Positions 9,947 to 19,316 of a DNA stretch of 64,000 nucleotides are shown in pieces; the stretch's first letter is position 1; each line of letters starts with the position of its first letter. The translations under genes were made by a program, and so were the position numbers. The stretch covers positions 62,001 to 126,000 of the forward strand of contig JANQEO010000063.1 in NCBI GenBank assembly GCA_028278325.1, given 5' to 3'. The notes beneath the pieces were generated by a model. The model saw only the letters and a list, made by a program, of their open reading frames with translations. It searched no databases and was not told the DNA's origin. Source of the DNA: Candidatus Binatia bacterium. GTDB taxonomy: Bacteria > Desulfobacterota > Binatia > UBA1149 > JAJCZL01.

Positions 9947-11497
9947 GTGGGACCGCCCTACGCCTACCGCACCCAACCGGATGAAGGCACGATCAGAGTT
10001 CTGATCGTCGCATTGTTGTTCGTTACACCGGCGATCATCCCGATCCTGGCATCCATTCCCGTTCGCGATCCCGATGTGTGGTGGCATCTCGCCACCGGCA
10101 AGTGGATCCTCGAGCACGGCCGGGTCCCGACTCTGGAGCCTTTCTCGCTTGCCGGAGACGGGCGCCCGTGGGTGGCGTACAGCTGGCTCTACGAGGTCCT
10201 GATCTACGGACTCTACGAACGCCTCGGTCTCACCGGTTTGTTCGTTTACAGCGTCAGCGCTTCACTGGCCGTTACCGCCGCCTTGTATGCTCTCATACGC
10301 CGTCAGGGTGCCGGCTTCCTGATGACCACGGTTCTCGTTGCGCTCACGCTCGTGACTACCTGGCGTCACCAGGGAGTCAGGACTTTCCTTCTCACGATTC
10401 TGTTCTTCACCATCGAACTCGACCTACTTCTGGCAGTGAGAAAATCGGGGCGGTCGGTGTTGCTGCTGTTGTTGCCTCCTCTGTTCCTGGTCTGGGCGAA
10501 TGTCCACATACAGTTCGTCTACGGGCTATTAGTGCTCGCGTTGGCCGTCTTCGAGTCCTGCCTCGAACGGGTTCGGCCTCCGGGACCTTTCGAGATCGAG
10601 CGTGAGGGATTTTCCACACCCTGGATAGTGACGGTAGCCGTTTTATCGCTGGCTGCGACGTTGGTGACACCATACGGACTGCAGATCTACGTGGTTGTCT
10701 ACGAGTACGTCACTCAGGGGGCGCCGTGGCTCTACCTGCGTGAGCTCAGAGCGCCCGATTTCCGCTCGCCGCTCGAGTGGATAGTGCTGTCGATGGCGCT
10801 CGCCGGCGCCTTTGCTCTAGGCCGTCAGCGGCAGCTGAGGCTCTTCCCGGCTCTACTATTGTTGGGATGCGCGCTTCTTTCGTTCCGGGCTCTCCGCGAC
10901 ACTTGGTGTGTGGCTATCGTCGCCGCCGCCTTCTGCGCCCAGGCGATGCGGGAAGACCGGGCCGCGTTCGACATCGCTCCCTTCGGCAACGAGTCATTGG
11001 GCCTCTCTATCCGCCGCGGGGCAGCATGCGCGGCCATCATGCTGACCCTGATCACCGGAGCCTACACTCTCAAGGACGTGAGCAACCGCTCTCTCGCTGA
11101 TGCCGTTTCGGAAAAGTTCCCCGTCGCGGCCGTTCATCACGTGCAGGAGCAAGGGTACGCCGGACCTCTATACAACCACTTCGACTGGGGTGGTTACCTG
11201 ATATGGGCGCTTCCCGAGATGCGAGTGTCGATGGACGGACGTACGAATGTCTACGGTGACAAGCTCATCGAACGTTCCATGAACACATGGGACGGTGCTC
11301 TCGACTGGGGCGAAGACCCCGCTCTCGGCCGCGCCAATCTCGTCATAGCAGGCTCGAAGACGACTCTGGCTTCGCTGCTGCGATCGGCTCCGGAGTTTGA
11401 AGGTGTCTTCGAAGACGACGTCGCCGCGGTTTTCGTACGCAGGGACGGTGTGGCTTCAGACGCGTCGAGCCCGAGTCCTTCCCGCGACCTACTCTGA
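9947..11497 (+). CDS. Polytopic membrane protein, possible GT-C-like glycosyltransferase
   Basis: A protein of 516 residues starting at GTG 9947, with about ten transmembrane helices between residues 15 and 365 and a soluble C-terminal region. The first loop carries DPDVWWHLATGKWIL (41-55), an acidic loop motif seen in polytopic proteins of the GT-C or PMT-like type that use lipid-linked sugars. The C-terminal domain contains GYLIWALPEMRVSMDGRTNVYG. I place it tentatively with hypothetical GT-C-like membrane proteins. Its last nine bases overlap the convergent ChaN-like gene. Confidence 0.55.
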   Translation: MGPPYAYRTQPDEGTIRVLIVALLFVTPAIIPILASIPVRDPDVWWHLATGKWILEHGRVPTLEPFSLAGDGRPWVAYSWLYEVLIYGLYERLGLTGLFVYSVSASLAVTAALYALIRRQGAGFLMTTVLVALTLVTTWRHQGVRTFLLTILFFTIELDLLLAVRKSGRSVLLLLLPPLFLVWANVHIQFVYGLLVLALAVFESCLERVRPPGPFEIEREGFSTPWIVTVAVLSLAATLVTPYGLQIYVVVYEYVTQGAPWLYLRELRAPDFRSPLEWIVLSMALAGAFALGRQRQLRLFPALLLLGCALLSFRALRDTWCVAIVAAAFCAQAMREDRAAFDIAPFGNESLGLSIRRGAACAAIMLTLITGAYTLKDVSNRSLADAVSEKFPVAAVHHVQEQGYAGPLYNHFDWGGYLIWALPEMRVSMDGRTNVYGDKLIERSMNTWDGALDWGEDPALGRANLVIAGSKTTLASLLRSAPEFEGVFEDDVAAVFVRRDGVASDASSPSPSRDLL

Positions 11498-12484
11498 GCC
11501 GCGGCGTCCCAACCCCTCGAGTACTTCACGAAATTCCTCGCAAGGGTCGGGTCTCTCGACGGCCTTCGTGAACCATACGTAGTCGAAAGGCATGCGCTGC
11601 GTACCGAAAGCAGCAGCGTAATCACGCGGCGAAGTGGACGAGCCTCGCACCTCGACGAAAGCGAGCGCCGCGACTGATGAGCTCTCGTCGCGTCTGTGCA
11701 GGTAGGCGGGCGCGCCGCGGTCGGTGCGTACGTGGCCATTGCCGGCGATCAGCACCGTGCCCCGCCCGGCGTCGGCCCGCACCATACTCTCGGCCATGCG
11801 TGAATCACGGGCGCGCTGCACCAGCACCATGGAAGGCACGATGGATTCCGGTGCGTAGCCGCAATGGCTCTCCCGGATCTCTTTGGCGATGGCGTCGTAG
11901 TCCCGCCGGTCCAGGGGCCCGTCAATGTCCAACCGCCTCAACAGCCATTCGCCTTCCGCGCCGTCGGGATTGCTGCGCAGGATCTCGGTTTCGTGCTCAC
12001 TGAGAGCCGCCGATGCCAGCGTCAAACGGTTGGCGAGGGCTACGTCGGCGATGGATTGATAGTTCTCCCAGGCCGGCCATCCCCGGGCCGACCAGCCCAA
12101 GGCTTTCCCGAGGCCTGCGGCGTCGCGGGGGCGTTCGCTTAGATAGGTCGCGACGATCTCTTCATCGTCGGGCGTGAGCATCTCCATCGCGATCACGGGC
12201 CGCCGCGCGAACTCGAGTAGATGGGCTATGATCCAGGCCTGGTTGTCATGGTGGGCACGGTTGTCATGCCGTTCCCCGAGCATGACATGATCGGCTGCCG
12301 CCAGGCGCTTCACCAGTTCGTCCTTGTCGATGAAACGTCCGGACCCGGTCGCCCAGATCTTGTCCACGAATTGGTGACCGGTCTGAGGTCGGACTTCGCG
12401 GCGTGGATTGCTCGCCGTAGTGCAGGCTGTAATCGTCAGCAACAGAGCCGCGACAACGGCCGAGGAAAGACGAAGGTAGGTCAG
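11489..12484 (-). CDS. ChaN-like haem-binding lipoprotein
   Basis: A protein of about 331 residues. A 21-residue lipoprotein signal ends in the lipobox LTITAC. The mature part has [15 protein letters not shown], matching the ChaN/Tiki-fold family that binds haem or acts as a putative metalloprotease on the cell surface, and [16 protein letters not shown] near the end. The start is unusual. The best-placed codon is CTG at 12484-12482, overlapping the sdhB stop as CTGA with an AAGGA upstream. In-frame ATGs at 12568 and 12580 lie deep inside sdhB and would give an over-long N-terminus. It is the last gene of the sdhCAB transcript. Confidence 0.75.
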   Translation of the reverse strand: MTYLRLSSAVVAALLLTITACTTASNPRREVRPQTGHQFVDKIWATGSGRFIDKDELVKRLAAADHVMLGERHDNRAHHDNQAWIIAHLLEFARRPVIAMEMLTPDDEEIVATYLSERPRDAAGLGKALGWSARGWPAWENYQSIADVALANRLTLASAALSEHETEILRSNPDGAEGEWLLRRLDIDGPLDRRDYDAIAKEIRESHCGYAPESIVPSMVLVQRARDSRMAESMVRADAGRGTVLIAGNGHVRTDRGAPAYLHRRDESSSVAALAFVEVRGSSTSPRDYAAAFGTQRMPFDYVWFTKAVERPDPCEEFREVLEGLGRRGSE

Positions 12485-13254
12485 GATCCGAAAAAGTCCT
12501 TGAAGCAGGCCTTCGCGTACTCGCGGTGCAGGGCCGCGATGTGGCCGGTATCGATTTCCTTCGGACATACCGCTTCGCATTCTCCCTCGTTGGAGCAGGC
12601 GCCGAAACCCTCTTTTTCCATCTGCTCCACCATGCGGGTCGCACGGCGAGTCCTCTCGACCTGTCCTTGTGGTACGAGGGACAGGTGGCGGACCTTGGCG
12701 CCGACGAACAGAGAGGCCGAAGCGTTCTTGCAGGCCGCGACACAGGCGCCGCAGCCTATGCAGGCGGCGGCATCGAAGGCGGCGTCGGCCAACGGTTTTC
12801 CGATAGGGATCTCATTGGCATCGGGCGCTGCGCCGGTATTCACGGATACGTATCCGCCCGCGGCCACGATGCGGTCGAAGGCGCTTCTGTCGACGACGAG
12901 ATCTTTGACTATGGGGAAGGCGGCAGAGCGCAGTGGCTCGATGGTTATGGTGTCGCCGTTCTTGAAATGGCGCATGAACAACTGGCAAGCCGTCGTGCCG
13001 GGCTCGGGCCCGTGGGCCACGCCGCCGATGACCATCCCGCAGGAGCCGCAGATCCCCTCACGGCAGTCGAAGTCGAAGGCTATGGGGTCTTCGCCGGCCA
13101 GGATCAGCTTGTCGTTGACGATATCGAGCATCTCGAGGAACGACATGTCCTCGGAAATTCCCTCGGCCGTGTACTCGACCAGCTTGCCTTGGGCTTGCGG
13201 GCCGGCCTGGCGCCACACCAGCAGCTTGAGTTTCATTCCGCCCTGCTCGCTCAT
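12481..13254 (-). CDS. sdhB: Succinate dehydrogenase/fumarate reductase iron-sulfur subunit
   Basis: A protein of 257 residues. The 2Fe-2S ligands are C64, C69, C72 and C90 (CREGICGSC...C). The 4Fe-4S/3Fe-4S cluster cysteines lie in [11 protein letters not shown] and [17 protein letters not shown]. It carries electrons from the flavoprotein to the quinone site of the membrane subunit. It is third in the order sdhC-sdhA-sdhB, typical of the b558-type enzymes found in menaquinone-using bacteria. Direction of the reaction in vivo (succinate oxidation or fumarate reduction) cannot be read from sequence. Confidence 0.95.
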   Translation of the reverse strand: MSEQGGMKLKLLVWRQAGPQAQGKLVEYTAEGISEDMSFLEMLDIVNDKLILAGEDPIAFDFDCREGICGSCGMVIGGVAHGPEPGTTACQLFMRHFKNGDTITIEPLRSAAFPIVKDLVVDRSAFDRIVAAGGYVSVNTGAAPDANEIPIGKPLADAAFDAAACIGCGACVAACKNASASLFVGAKVRHLSLVPQGQVERTRRATRMVEQMEKEGFGACSNEGECEAVCPKEIDTGHIAALHREYAKACFKDFFGS

Positions 13255-13270
13255 GTCCGATCTCGTAGGG

Positions 13271-15184
13271 TCATTTGTAGCTACGTGTCTTCAACTCGAC
13301 GTTCTCGAACGTCAGCTCTTCCTTGTGGAGCTCGGGATCCCGGTCGGTGCCCTTGAATTCCCAGGCGGCGACGTAGGAGAAATCGGCGTCGTTACGTTTG
13401 GCCTCGCCTTCCTCGGTCTGGCTTTCCTCTCTGAAGTGGCCGCCGCAGGATTCAGTTCTGTGTCGCGCGTCACGAATGAGAACTTCGGCGAACTCCATGT
13501 AGTCGGCCACTCGTAGCCCGAATTCGAGTTGCTTGTTGTAGTCGTCGGCTTCACCGACGACCTTTACATTCTGCCAGTACTCTTCGCGCAACTCCCGGAC
13601 ACTCTGTAGCGCCTCGTTGAGCCCCTTTTCGTTGCGGGCCATGCCGACCTGATTCCACATGATCGCGCCGAGAGCCCGGTGAAAATCCAGCACGGTCCGA
13701 TTGCCGTCTATGCTCAGAAGCTTGTCGACGTTGGTGCGAACCGTCGCCTCGGCCTCGTCGAACGCGGCATCCGTCGTTGGTGCAGCGCCCAACTCCGAGC
13801 CGGCAATGTAGTTGGCCAACGTGTACGGTATCACGAAGTAGCCGTCGGCCAGGCCCTGCATCAATGCGCTGGCGCCCAGGCGGTTGGCGCCGTGATCGGA
13901 GAAATTCGCCTCCCCGAGCACGAAGAGCCCCGGGATGTTGCTCATGAGATCGTAGTCCACCCATAGGCCGCCCATCGTGTAGTGGATGGCGGGGTAGATT
14001 CGCATCGGTACCTTATAAGGGTCCTCTCCCGTGATCTTCTCGTACATATGGAAGAGGTTGCCGTAACGTTCGCGGATGGTCTGCTCGCCGAGCCTGCCGA
14101 CGGCGTCGGCGAAATCGAGATACACGGCACGCCCGGTCGGACCCACGCCACGTCCGTCGTCGCAAACCGCTTTGGCGTTGCGGGAAGCGACGTCACGCGG
14201 GACGAGATTCCCGAAGCTCGGATACTTGCGCTCCAGGAAGTAGTCACGGTCGTCTTCGGGGATCTGGTCGGGACTACGGGCGTCATCTCCGGCTTTGGGG
14301 ACCCACACGCGGCCGTCGTTGCGCAGGCTTTCGCTCATAAGGGTCAGCTTGGCCTGGTACTCGCCGCTTTCCGGTATGCAGGTTGGGTGAATCTGCGTGA
14401 AGCAGGGATTGGCGAAGTAGGCCCCGCGTTTCGCGCACCGCCACGACGCGGTCACGTTGCTGTTGCCGGCGTTGGTCGACAGGAAGTAGACGTTCCCGTA
14501 TCCGCCGGTGCACAGCACGACGGCGTCTGCGGTATACCGCTCGAGTTCGCCGCTGATCAGGTTGCGGGCGATGACCCCGCGCGCCTTGCCGTCGACGAGT
14601 ACGAGGTCCAGCATCTCCCGGCGTGGCAACAGGGTCACCTGTCCCGTGTCCACCTGGCGCATCATCGCGCTGTAGGCGCCGAGCAACAGCTGCTGGCCGG
14701 TCTGGCCCCTTGCGTAGAACGTTCGCGAGACCTGGGCGCCGCCGAAAGAACGGTTGTCGAGCAGACCCCCGTACTCGCGTGCGAAAGGCACGCCCTGCGC
14801 GACGCACTGGTCGATTATGTCGACGCTGAGCTGCGCCAGCCTGTAGACGTTGGCTTCGCGGGAGCGGTAGTCACCGCCCTTGACCGTGTCGTGAAAGAGC
14901 CGGAAGACGGAATCGCCGTCGTTCTTGTAGTTCTTGGCAGCGTTGATGCCGCCTTGGGCGGCAATGCTGTGGGAACGTCTCGGACTGTCGAGGATGGTCA
15001 AGGCGAGTACGTTGTAGCCCAGCTCGCCCAGGCTGGCCGCCGCGGATGCACCCGCGAGGCCGGTGCCGACGACGATTACAGTGTGTTTGCGCCGGTTGGC
15101 CGGGTTGACCAGGCGCGCCTGGGACTTGTACCCGTCCCACATCGACTCCAAGGGGCCGCCGGGAACCCTGCCGTCGAGACTCAT
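13271..15184 (-). CDS. sdhA: Succinate dehydrogenase/fumarate reductase flavoprotein subunit
   Basis: A protein of 637 residues. The FAD-binding [19 protein letters not shown] (about 37-55) and the [15 protein letters not shown] segment carrying the flavinylated His are present, as is the substrate-binding [11 protein letters not shown] region and the [12 protein letters not shown] block. It oxidises succinate to fumarate with covalently bound FAD. The length and motifs match the non-classical SdhA paired with a b558-type anchor. Its ATG overlaps the sdhC stop as ATGA. Confidence 0.95.
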   Translation of the reverse strand: MSLDGRVPGGPLESMWDGYKSQARLVNPANRRKHTVIVVGTGLAGASAAASLGELGYNVLALTILDSPRRSHSIAAQGGINAAKNYKNDGDSVFRLFHDTVKGGDYRSREANVYRLAQLSVDIIDQCVAQGVPFAREYGGLLDNRSFGGAQVSRTFYARGQTGQQLLLGAYSAMMRQVDTGQVTLLPRREMLDLVLVDGKARGVIARNLISGELERYTADAVVLCTGGYGNVYFLSTNAGNSNVTASWRCAKRGAYFANPCFTQIHPTCIPESGEYQAKLTLMSESLRNDGRVWVPKAGDDARSPDQIPEDDRDYFLERKYPSFGNLVPRDVASRNAKAVCDDGRGVGPTGRAVYLDFADAVGRLGEQTIRERYGNLFHMYEKITGEDPYKVPMRIYPAIHYTMGGLWVDYDLMSNIPGLFVLGEANFSDHGANRLGASALMQGLADGYFVIPYTLANYIAGSELGAAPTTDAAFDEAEATVRTNVDKLLSIDGNRTVLDFHRALGAIMWNQVGMARNEKGLNEALQSVRELREEYWQNVKVVGEADDYNKQLEFGLRVADYMEFAEVLIRDARHRTESCGGHFREESQTEEGEAKRNDADFSYVAAWEFKGTDRDPELHKEELTFENVELKTRSYK

Positions 15185-15858
15185 GGTTGCTCACCCATGA
15201 AGTAGACCAGGAGAGGTATCATCGTGAACCCACCCGCGATCACGACCGCGAGGGCCTGGCCGAAGCGCCTCAAGCCCTTGCGATACTTGACGCCGAGGGA
15301 CTCGAAGCCGCTGCCGAAACCGTGCCAGAGGTGAAACCCGATCACTATCATCGCCAACACATACCAGGCGACGTAACCGGCATGCGCGAACTTCTCGATG
15401 ACCAGCCGGTGCAGATCACGCACGCCGGGGTCGGCGGCCGATTCGTAATAGGCGCCGAACTTGAAGCTCCACAGATGAAGGGGAACGAACAGCAATACGA
15501 GGATCCCGGAGTAGATCATCGTCGACGACGCGATGCTCTTCCTGCTCGGGGCGCCTGCGTACTCGTCTGCTTGGTAAGCGACCGGCCTTGCGAGTTTGTT
15601 GTTGCGTGTGACGAGGATGCCCGACGCCAGGTGAGCCACGAAGAGAGCAAGCAGCCCGAACTCGGCTATATATATGAGGGGATTGCTGATCAGCGCGTGG
15701 CTGTAGTCGTTGAAGGCCTCGGGGCTGACGAAGATGAGCAAGTTGCCGGACATGTGGGCGATGAGGAACCCGATCAGAAGCAGGCCGGTTACGGCCATCA
15801 ACATCTTGCGGCCAATGACCGATGTAAGAAATCGTTTGAGGGCGTCGTGAGCAGCCAT
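15181..15858 (-). CDS. sdhC: Succinate dehydrogenase cytochrome b558-type anchor subunit
   Basis: A protein of 225 residues with five transmembrane helices, matching the single-polypeptide di-haem b558 family (no separate sdhD). Candidate haem ligands are the His residues in IAHMSGN, YSHAL, VAHLASG, PLHLWSF and GFHLWHG. It anchors the enzyme in the inner membrane and passes electrons to quinone. First gene of the operon. The 122-bp upstream gap contains no strong promoter match that I could defend. Confidence 0.9.
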   Translation of the reverse strand: MAAHDALKRFLTSVIGRKMLMAVTGLLLIGFLIAHMSGNLLIFVSPEAFNDYSHALISNPLIYIAEFGLLALFVAHLASGILVTRNNKLARPVAYQADEYAGAPSRKSIASSTMIYSGILVLLFVPLHLWSFKFGAYYESAADPGVRDLHRLVIEKFAHAGYVAWYVLAMIVIGFHLWHGFGSGFESLGVKYRKGLRRFGQALAVVIAGGFTMIPLLVYFMGEQP

Positions 15859-15980
15859 GGCGGGCCGGGCTATACGCCGGTGCCGGCGAGCATTACACCG
15901 TCAAGAGAATAATCAAAGCCTGCGGGCCCTCACTATCGCGGGCGTTAACGGATGAGATAAGAATTCCAAATGGACGACAT

Positions 15981-16796
15981 TCAGCGCTTTGCCGCAGCAC
16001 TTCGGAGGTAGTCGAGTTCGCTGTCGCTGAAGCCGGCGGCGAGCCTGTGCTGAGTCTGGATGGGGCCTTTCACCTTGCCCCGGGTGTAGGCTCGCAGCAG
16101 CCGCTTGAAGTGTTCGTCCGGATCGACACCGCGGGCCCGGCATACGTGCCGGAACCAGCGCGACCCCAAAGCCACGTGGCCGACCTCGTCACTTAGTATC
16201 GTCTCCAGGATTGCGGCCGAGGATGGGTCACCGGCCTGGCGGAACTTCTCGATCAGGCCCGGCGTGACGTCGAGGCCCCTGGCCTCGAGGAACCTCGGCA
16301 CCATCGCCATGCGTGCAGCAAGATCGCCGGAGGTCTTCTCCGCCATCTCCCATAACCCATCGTGGGCAGGAAGATCGCCGTAGTCGGCGCCGAGTTGAAC
16401 GAGGCGCTGCATCAGCAGCCTGAAGTGGAAAGCCTCTTCTGCTGCCACACCGACCCAATCCTCATAGAAGGACGACGGCATGCCGCCGTACCGAAGAACG
16501 CAGTCCCAGGCGAGATTGATCGCGTTGAATTCGATGTGCGCCAGCGCGTGAACGGCGGCGATGTGTCCTTTGTCGTTGCTGAGCCGCCGCCGCGGGACGT
16601 CGAGAGGGTTCACCAGGCGAAGCGCCCGAGGATAGCCGGGCGCGAAAGGTGGGCCGGCACCTGTTCCATGATCGATCTCGAGGGAGCCGCTTCGCCACTG
16701 CTCGACGGCTGATGCGGTGGCGGTGAGCTTCTCCTCCGCCTCGGTTGATTCCAGGCAGCATCGTGCGGCACGGGTTAGGGATCCGTCAAAGTGCAT
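15981..16796 (-). CDS. DUF455 ferritin-like diiron protein
   Basis: A protein of 271 residues from the ATG at 16796. It carries the ligand pattern of a four-helix diiron protein: AHIEFNAI, AAEEAFHF and SDEVGHVALG, giving Glu, Glu-x2-His and Glu-x2-His-type ligands. DUF455 proteins resemble MiaE and rubrerythrin-type oxidases/hydroxylases; the substrate is not known. Its position next to the frataxin gene cyaY, which acts in iron delivery, is suggestive. Both are on the minus strand with a 46-bp gap. Confidence 0.8.
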   Translation of the reverse strand: MHFDGSLTRAARCCLESTEAEEKLTATASAVEQWRSGSLEIDHGTGAGPPFAPGYPRALRLVNPLDVPRRRLSNDKGHIAAVHALAHIEFNAINLAWDCVLRYGGMPSSFYEDWVGVAAEEAFHFRLLMQRLVQLGADYGDLPAHDGLWEMAEKTSGDLAARMAMVPRFLEARGLDVTPGLIEKFRQAGDPSSAAILETILSDEVGHVALGSRWFRHVCRARGVDPDEHFKRLLRAYTRGKVKGPIQTQHRLAAGFSDSELDYLRSAAAKR

Positions 16797-16842
16797 CGGG
16801 GGAGTTGCCTCGTACCGACTGACTCCTGGACGCGGGGAATGG

Positions 16843-17157
16843 CTAGACCGGCCGGCCGAGTTTCTCGGCGACGACACGCTCGATGTTGCCGAACAGTTCG
16901 TGTCCGTCCCGGTCGTCGAGCCAGGCTGTGTTTCCCTCGTCCCAGTCGTAGTGCCAGGCCCGCACACCGGCCGCGAACCACATTTGATTGTTGCCGCTCT
17001 GACGGTTGAGCACGAAGCGCACGCCATCGGCGAACTCGAGGGTCACGACCCCGTCGGTCGTCGAGAAATCCAGCTCGTCGGGGTCGAACTGCTCCAGCCA
17101 GTCGGCTGCGCGTTCGAGGCACTCGTCGGCCATCTCCTGGAACTCCTTGCTCGTCAC
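16843..17157 (-). CDS. cyaY: Frataxin homologue, iron donor protein
   Basis: A protein of 104 residues, the usual CyaY size. An acidic first helix (EFQEMADECLERAADWLEQF) is followed by the beta-sheet signature VRFVLNRQSGNNQMWFA and a final helix. CyaY binds iron through the acidic ridge and regulates iron-sulfur cluster assembly on IscU. The iron-dependent sdhB and the DUF455 protein are neighbours, but isc genes are absent from the window. Confidence 0.9.
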   Translation of the reverse strand: MTSKEFQEMADECLERAADWLEQFDPDELDFSTTDGVVTLEFADGVRFVLNRQSGNNQMWFAAGVRAWHYDWDEGNTAWLDDRDGHELFGNIERVVAEKLGRPV

Positions 17158-17253
17158 GCCAATGGAGCCTAGTGAGCCCGGCTCAGAGTTACAACCGCCC
17201 CTACGTCGCGGCCGTGGACGCCCGGCCGAGGGTCAGCTAAAAGGGGGGCGCGA

Positions 17254-19230
17254 ATGTCGACGGTGACGGAATCTGCGAAAGAAGCCTATGACAAGCATGA
17301 ATGGTTGTCGGCTTTCGAACTATTCACGGACGCTGATGCCGCGAATCCCCTTGGCGCCGAAGACCTCGAGCGATTCGCGTGGGCGTCACGCTGGAGTGGC
17401 CATTTCGCTGAAGAGGTCGGCCTGCTAGAGCGCGCTGAGCGAGCCTACGCCGAGATCGGCGATCGTCCGGGCGCCGCACGCATGGCTATACATCTGGGAG
17501 CGTCTGCTTACAGTCACGGCCGCGTCGCGGTTGCCGCTGGTTGTTTCGCACGCGCGGTGGATTCTCTTGCCGACCTTCCCGAGGGACGGGAGCACGCACT
17601 CTTGGCCTTCATGAACAGCATGGGTCTGTTGAGCCAAGGCGACACGGCGAGCGCACGAAAACTTGCCACTCAGGCACTCGATATCGCGAAGAGAGTAGGT
17701 GCCAAGGATCTGGAGGCGCTTGCGAAGTTGAGCCTCGGACATGTGTCGCTCAGTCAGGGCGAGACCAAGGCGGGTATTGCCTTGCACGACGAGGCGAGTG
17801 GAGCGGCGATGACGGGAACCCTTGGCCCTTGGGCTTCCGGATTCATCTACTGCAGCGTGATTGTTGCTTGTCGCAACCGTGCGGATTGGCGTCGTGCGGC
17901 CGAATGGACCGAGCGCACCGCGAGCTGGTGCCGAAGTGACGCCAACGAATACTATCCGGGCCTGTGCCGTGTGCACCGTGCCGAGGTCTTGCGGTTCAAG
18001 GGCGCGTATGAAGACGCTGAGAAGAGCGCGTTGGCGGCCAAAGAGATACTCATGCAGGTCACGCCGCTGTCCGCGGGTTGGGCGGAGCAGGAGATCGCCG
18101 AGATCTGTCTAAGGCGCGGCGATCTCGACGGCGCCAAGGAGGCCTGTCAGCGGGCGATAGAGTTGGGCACCGAACCTCAGCCCGTTCTTGCCAAGCTACA
18201 GTTGGCTGAAGGCGATGCCGCCGGGGCTCTAAGGTCGATCGACGCAGCTCTGCAATCCACTACGCTCTTCATGCTGGAGGGGCGCGTCAATCTGCTTCCG
18301 GCCAAGGTAACTATAGCGCTGGCAATGAATGAGCTTGGCGCCGCGCGCGAAGCTCTTGGATCGCTCGAGGAACTGGCAGCCGAACTCGACACCCCCGCAC
18401 CGATGGCTGCTGCGTGCCAGGCCCGCGGTGAACTCGAATTGAAATCCGGTAACGCCCAACAAGCCTGTGACGCCTTCCGGCGTGCGTGGCGATTGTGGTG
18501 GGAGATCGAGGCTCCTTATGACGCGGCGAGGTCCCAAGCACTCCTTGCCGATGCCAGTGTGGCCCTCGGTGATCTTGGTGGCGCGGTCCTGCAGCTCAAA
18601 GCCGCTCAGGCAAACTTTGAGCGGGTTGGGGCTTCCGCCGATGGACGACGTGCGGCTGAACGGCTGGCGGCTGTGGAGACGCAGCGTGATCTGTCTATAC
18701 AAGACGGAAAGGACAGCGAACGCTCACTCAAGACGTTCATGTTTACCGACATCGTCGACTCCACCAAGCTGGTCGATGTTCTCGGCGATGACTCATGGGA
18801 TGCCCTTCTCCAATGGCACAACCGTACCCTTCGGGACTGCTTCGAGAACCGTTCCGGCGAGGAGGCCGGCAGCGAAGGGGACGGGTTCTTCGTAGCCTTC
18901 GACGATGCAGCGGCCGCCTTGGAGTGCGCGGTCGAGATCCAACGTATACTTGCCAAGCATCGCGTCGAGCACGGCTTCGCCCCGCAAGTGCGAATAGGTT
19001 TGCATACGGCCGAGGCTCTGAAGCGGGGTGGCGACTATGCAGGCAAAGGGGTCCACACGGCTGCGCGTATCGGCGCCGCGGGCGGGGCGGGCGATATCCT
19101 GGCCAGCACCGATACGGTGGAGGCCGCTCCGGACGATTTCGAGGTTTCACGACCTCGAGAACTCGAGCTCAAGGGCTTGTCGGTGCCGGTCAGGGTTGTT
19201 TCGGTGCAGTGGCGCTCCGATTCACGCTAA
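17254..19230 (+). CDS. TPR-repeat protein fused to a class III nucleotidyl cyclase domain
   Basis: A protein of 658 residues with a strong ribosome site (AGGGGGG) before the ATG. Residues about 30-450 are TPR-like helical repeats; residues 492-658 form a class III cyclase domain. Metal-binding Asp residues are in MFTDIVDSTKL (about 499) and SEGDGF (about 543). The base-specifying Lys that normally sits three residues before GDG is replaced (GSEGDG), and the usual VNxAAR is VHTAAR, a variant common in bacterial cyclases. It may be an adenylyl cyclase of altered specificity or a weak enzyme. No membrane segment is present, so it is cytoplasmic, with TPRs probably sensing a protein partner. Confidence 0.85.
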   Translation: MSTVTESAKEAYDKHEWLSAFELFTDADAANPLGAEDLERFAWASRWSGHFAEEVGLLERAERAYAEIGDRPGAARMAIHLGASAYSHGRVAVAAGCFARAVDSLADLPEGREHALLAFMNSMGLLSQGDTASARKLATQALDIAKRVGAKDLEALAKLSLGHVSLSQGETKAGIALHDEASGAAMTGTLGPWASGFIYCSVIVACRNRADWRRAAEWTERTASWCRSDANEYYPGLCRVHRAEVLRFKGAYEDAEKSALAAKEILMQVTPLSAGWAEQEIAEICLRRGDLDGAKEACQRAIELGTEPQPVLAKLQLAEGDAAGALRSIDAALQSTTLFMLEGRVNLLPAKVTIALAMNELGAAREALGSLEELAAELDTPAPMAAACQARGELELKSGNAQQACDAFRRAWRLWWEIEAPYDAARSQALLADASVALGDLGGAVLQLKAAQANFERVGASADGRRAAERLAAVETQRDLSIQDGKDSERSLKTFMFTDIVDSTKLVDVLGDDSWDALLQWHNRTLRDCFENRSGEEAGSEGDGFFVAFDDAAAALECAVEIQRILAKHRVEHGFAPQVRIGLHTAEALKRGGDYAGKGVHTAARIGAAGGAGDILASTDTVEAAPDDFEVSRPRELELKGLSVPVRVVSVQWRSDSR

Positions 19231-19316
19231 CAGCGCCCGGTATTCCCACTCCCGGCCGCAGGTCTGCTATATTGTAGATCTTCGAACGTCGCCGCAGGGG
19301 ACGCTGGAGGCAGAGG

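Noticed and set aside
12221-15205. Long open frames on the plus strand opposite sdhB and sdhA (over 400 codons each)
   Set aside because: They are antisense to well-supported genes, have no recognisable domains and arise from the high GC content.
15859-15980. Strong promoter or FNR-like site upstream of sdhC
   Set aside because: A TTGATT and a TTGACG hexamer are present, but no -10 element lies at a sensible distance, and no full FNR dyad.
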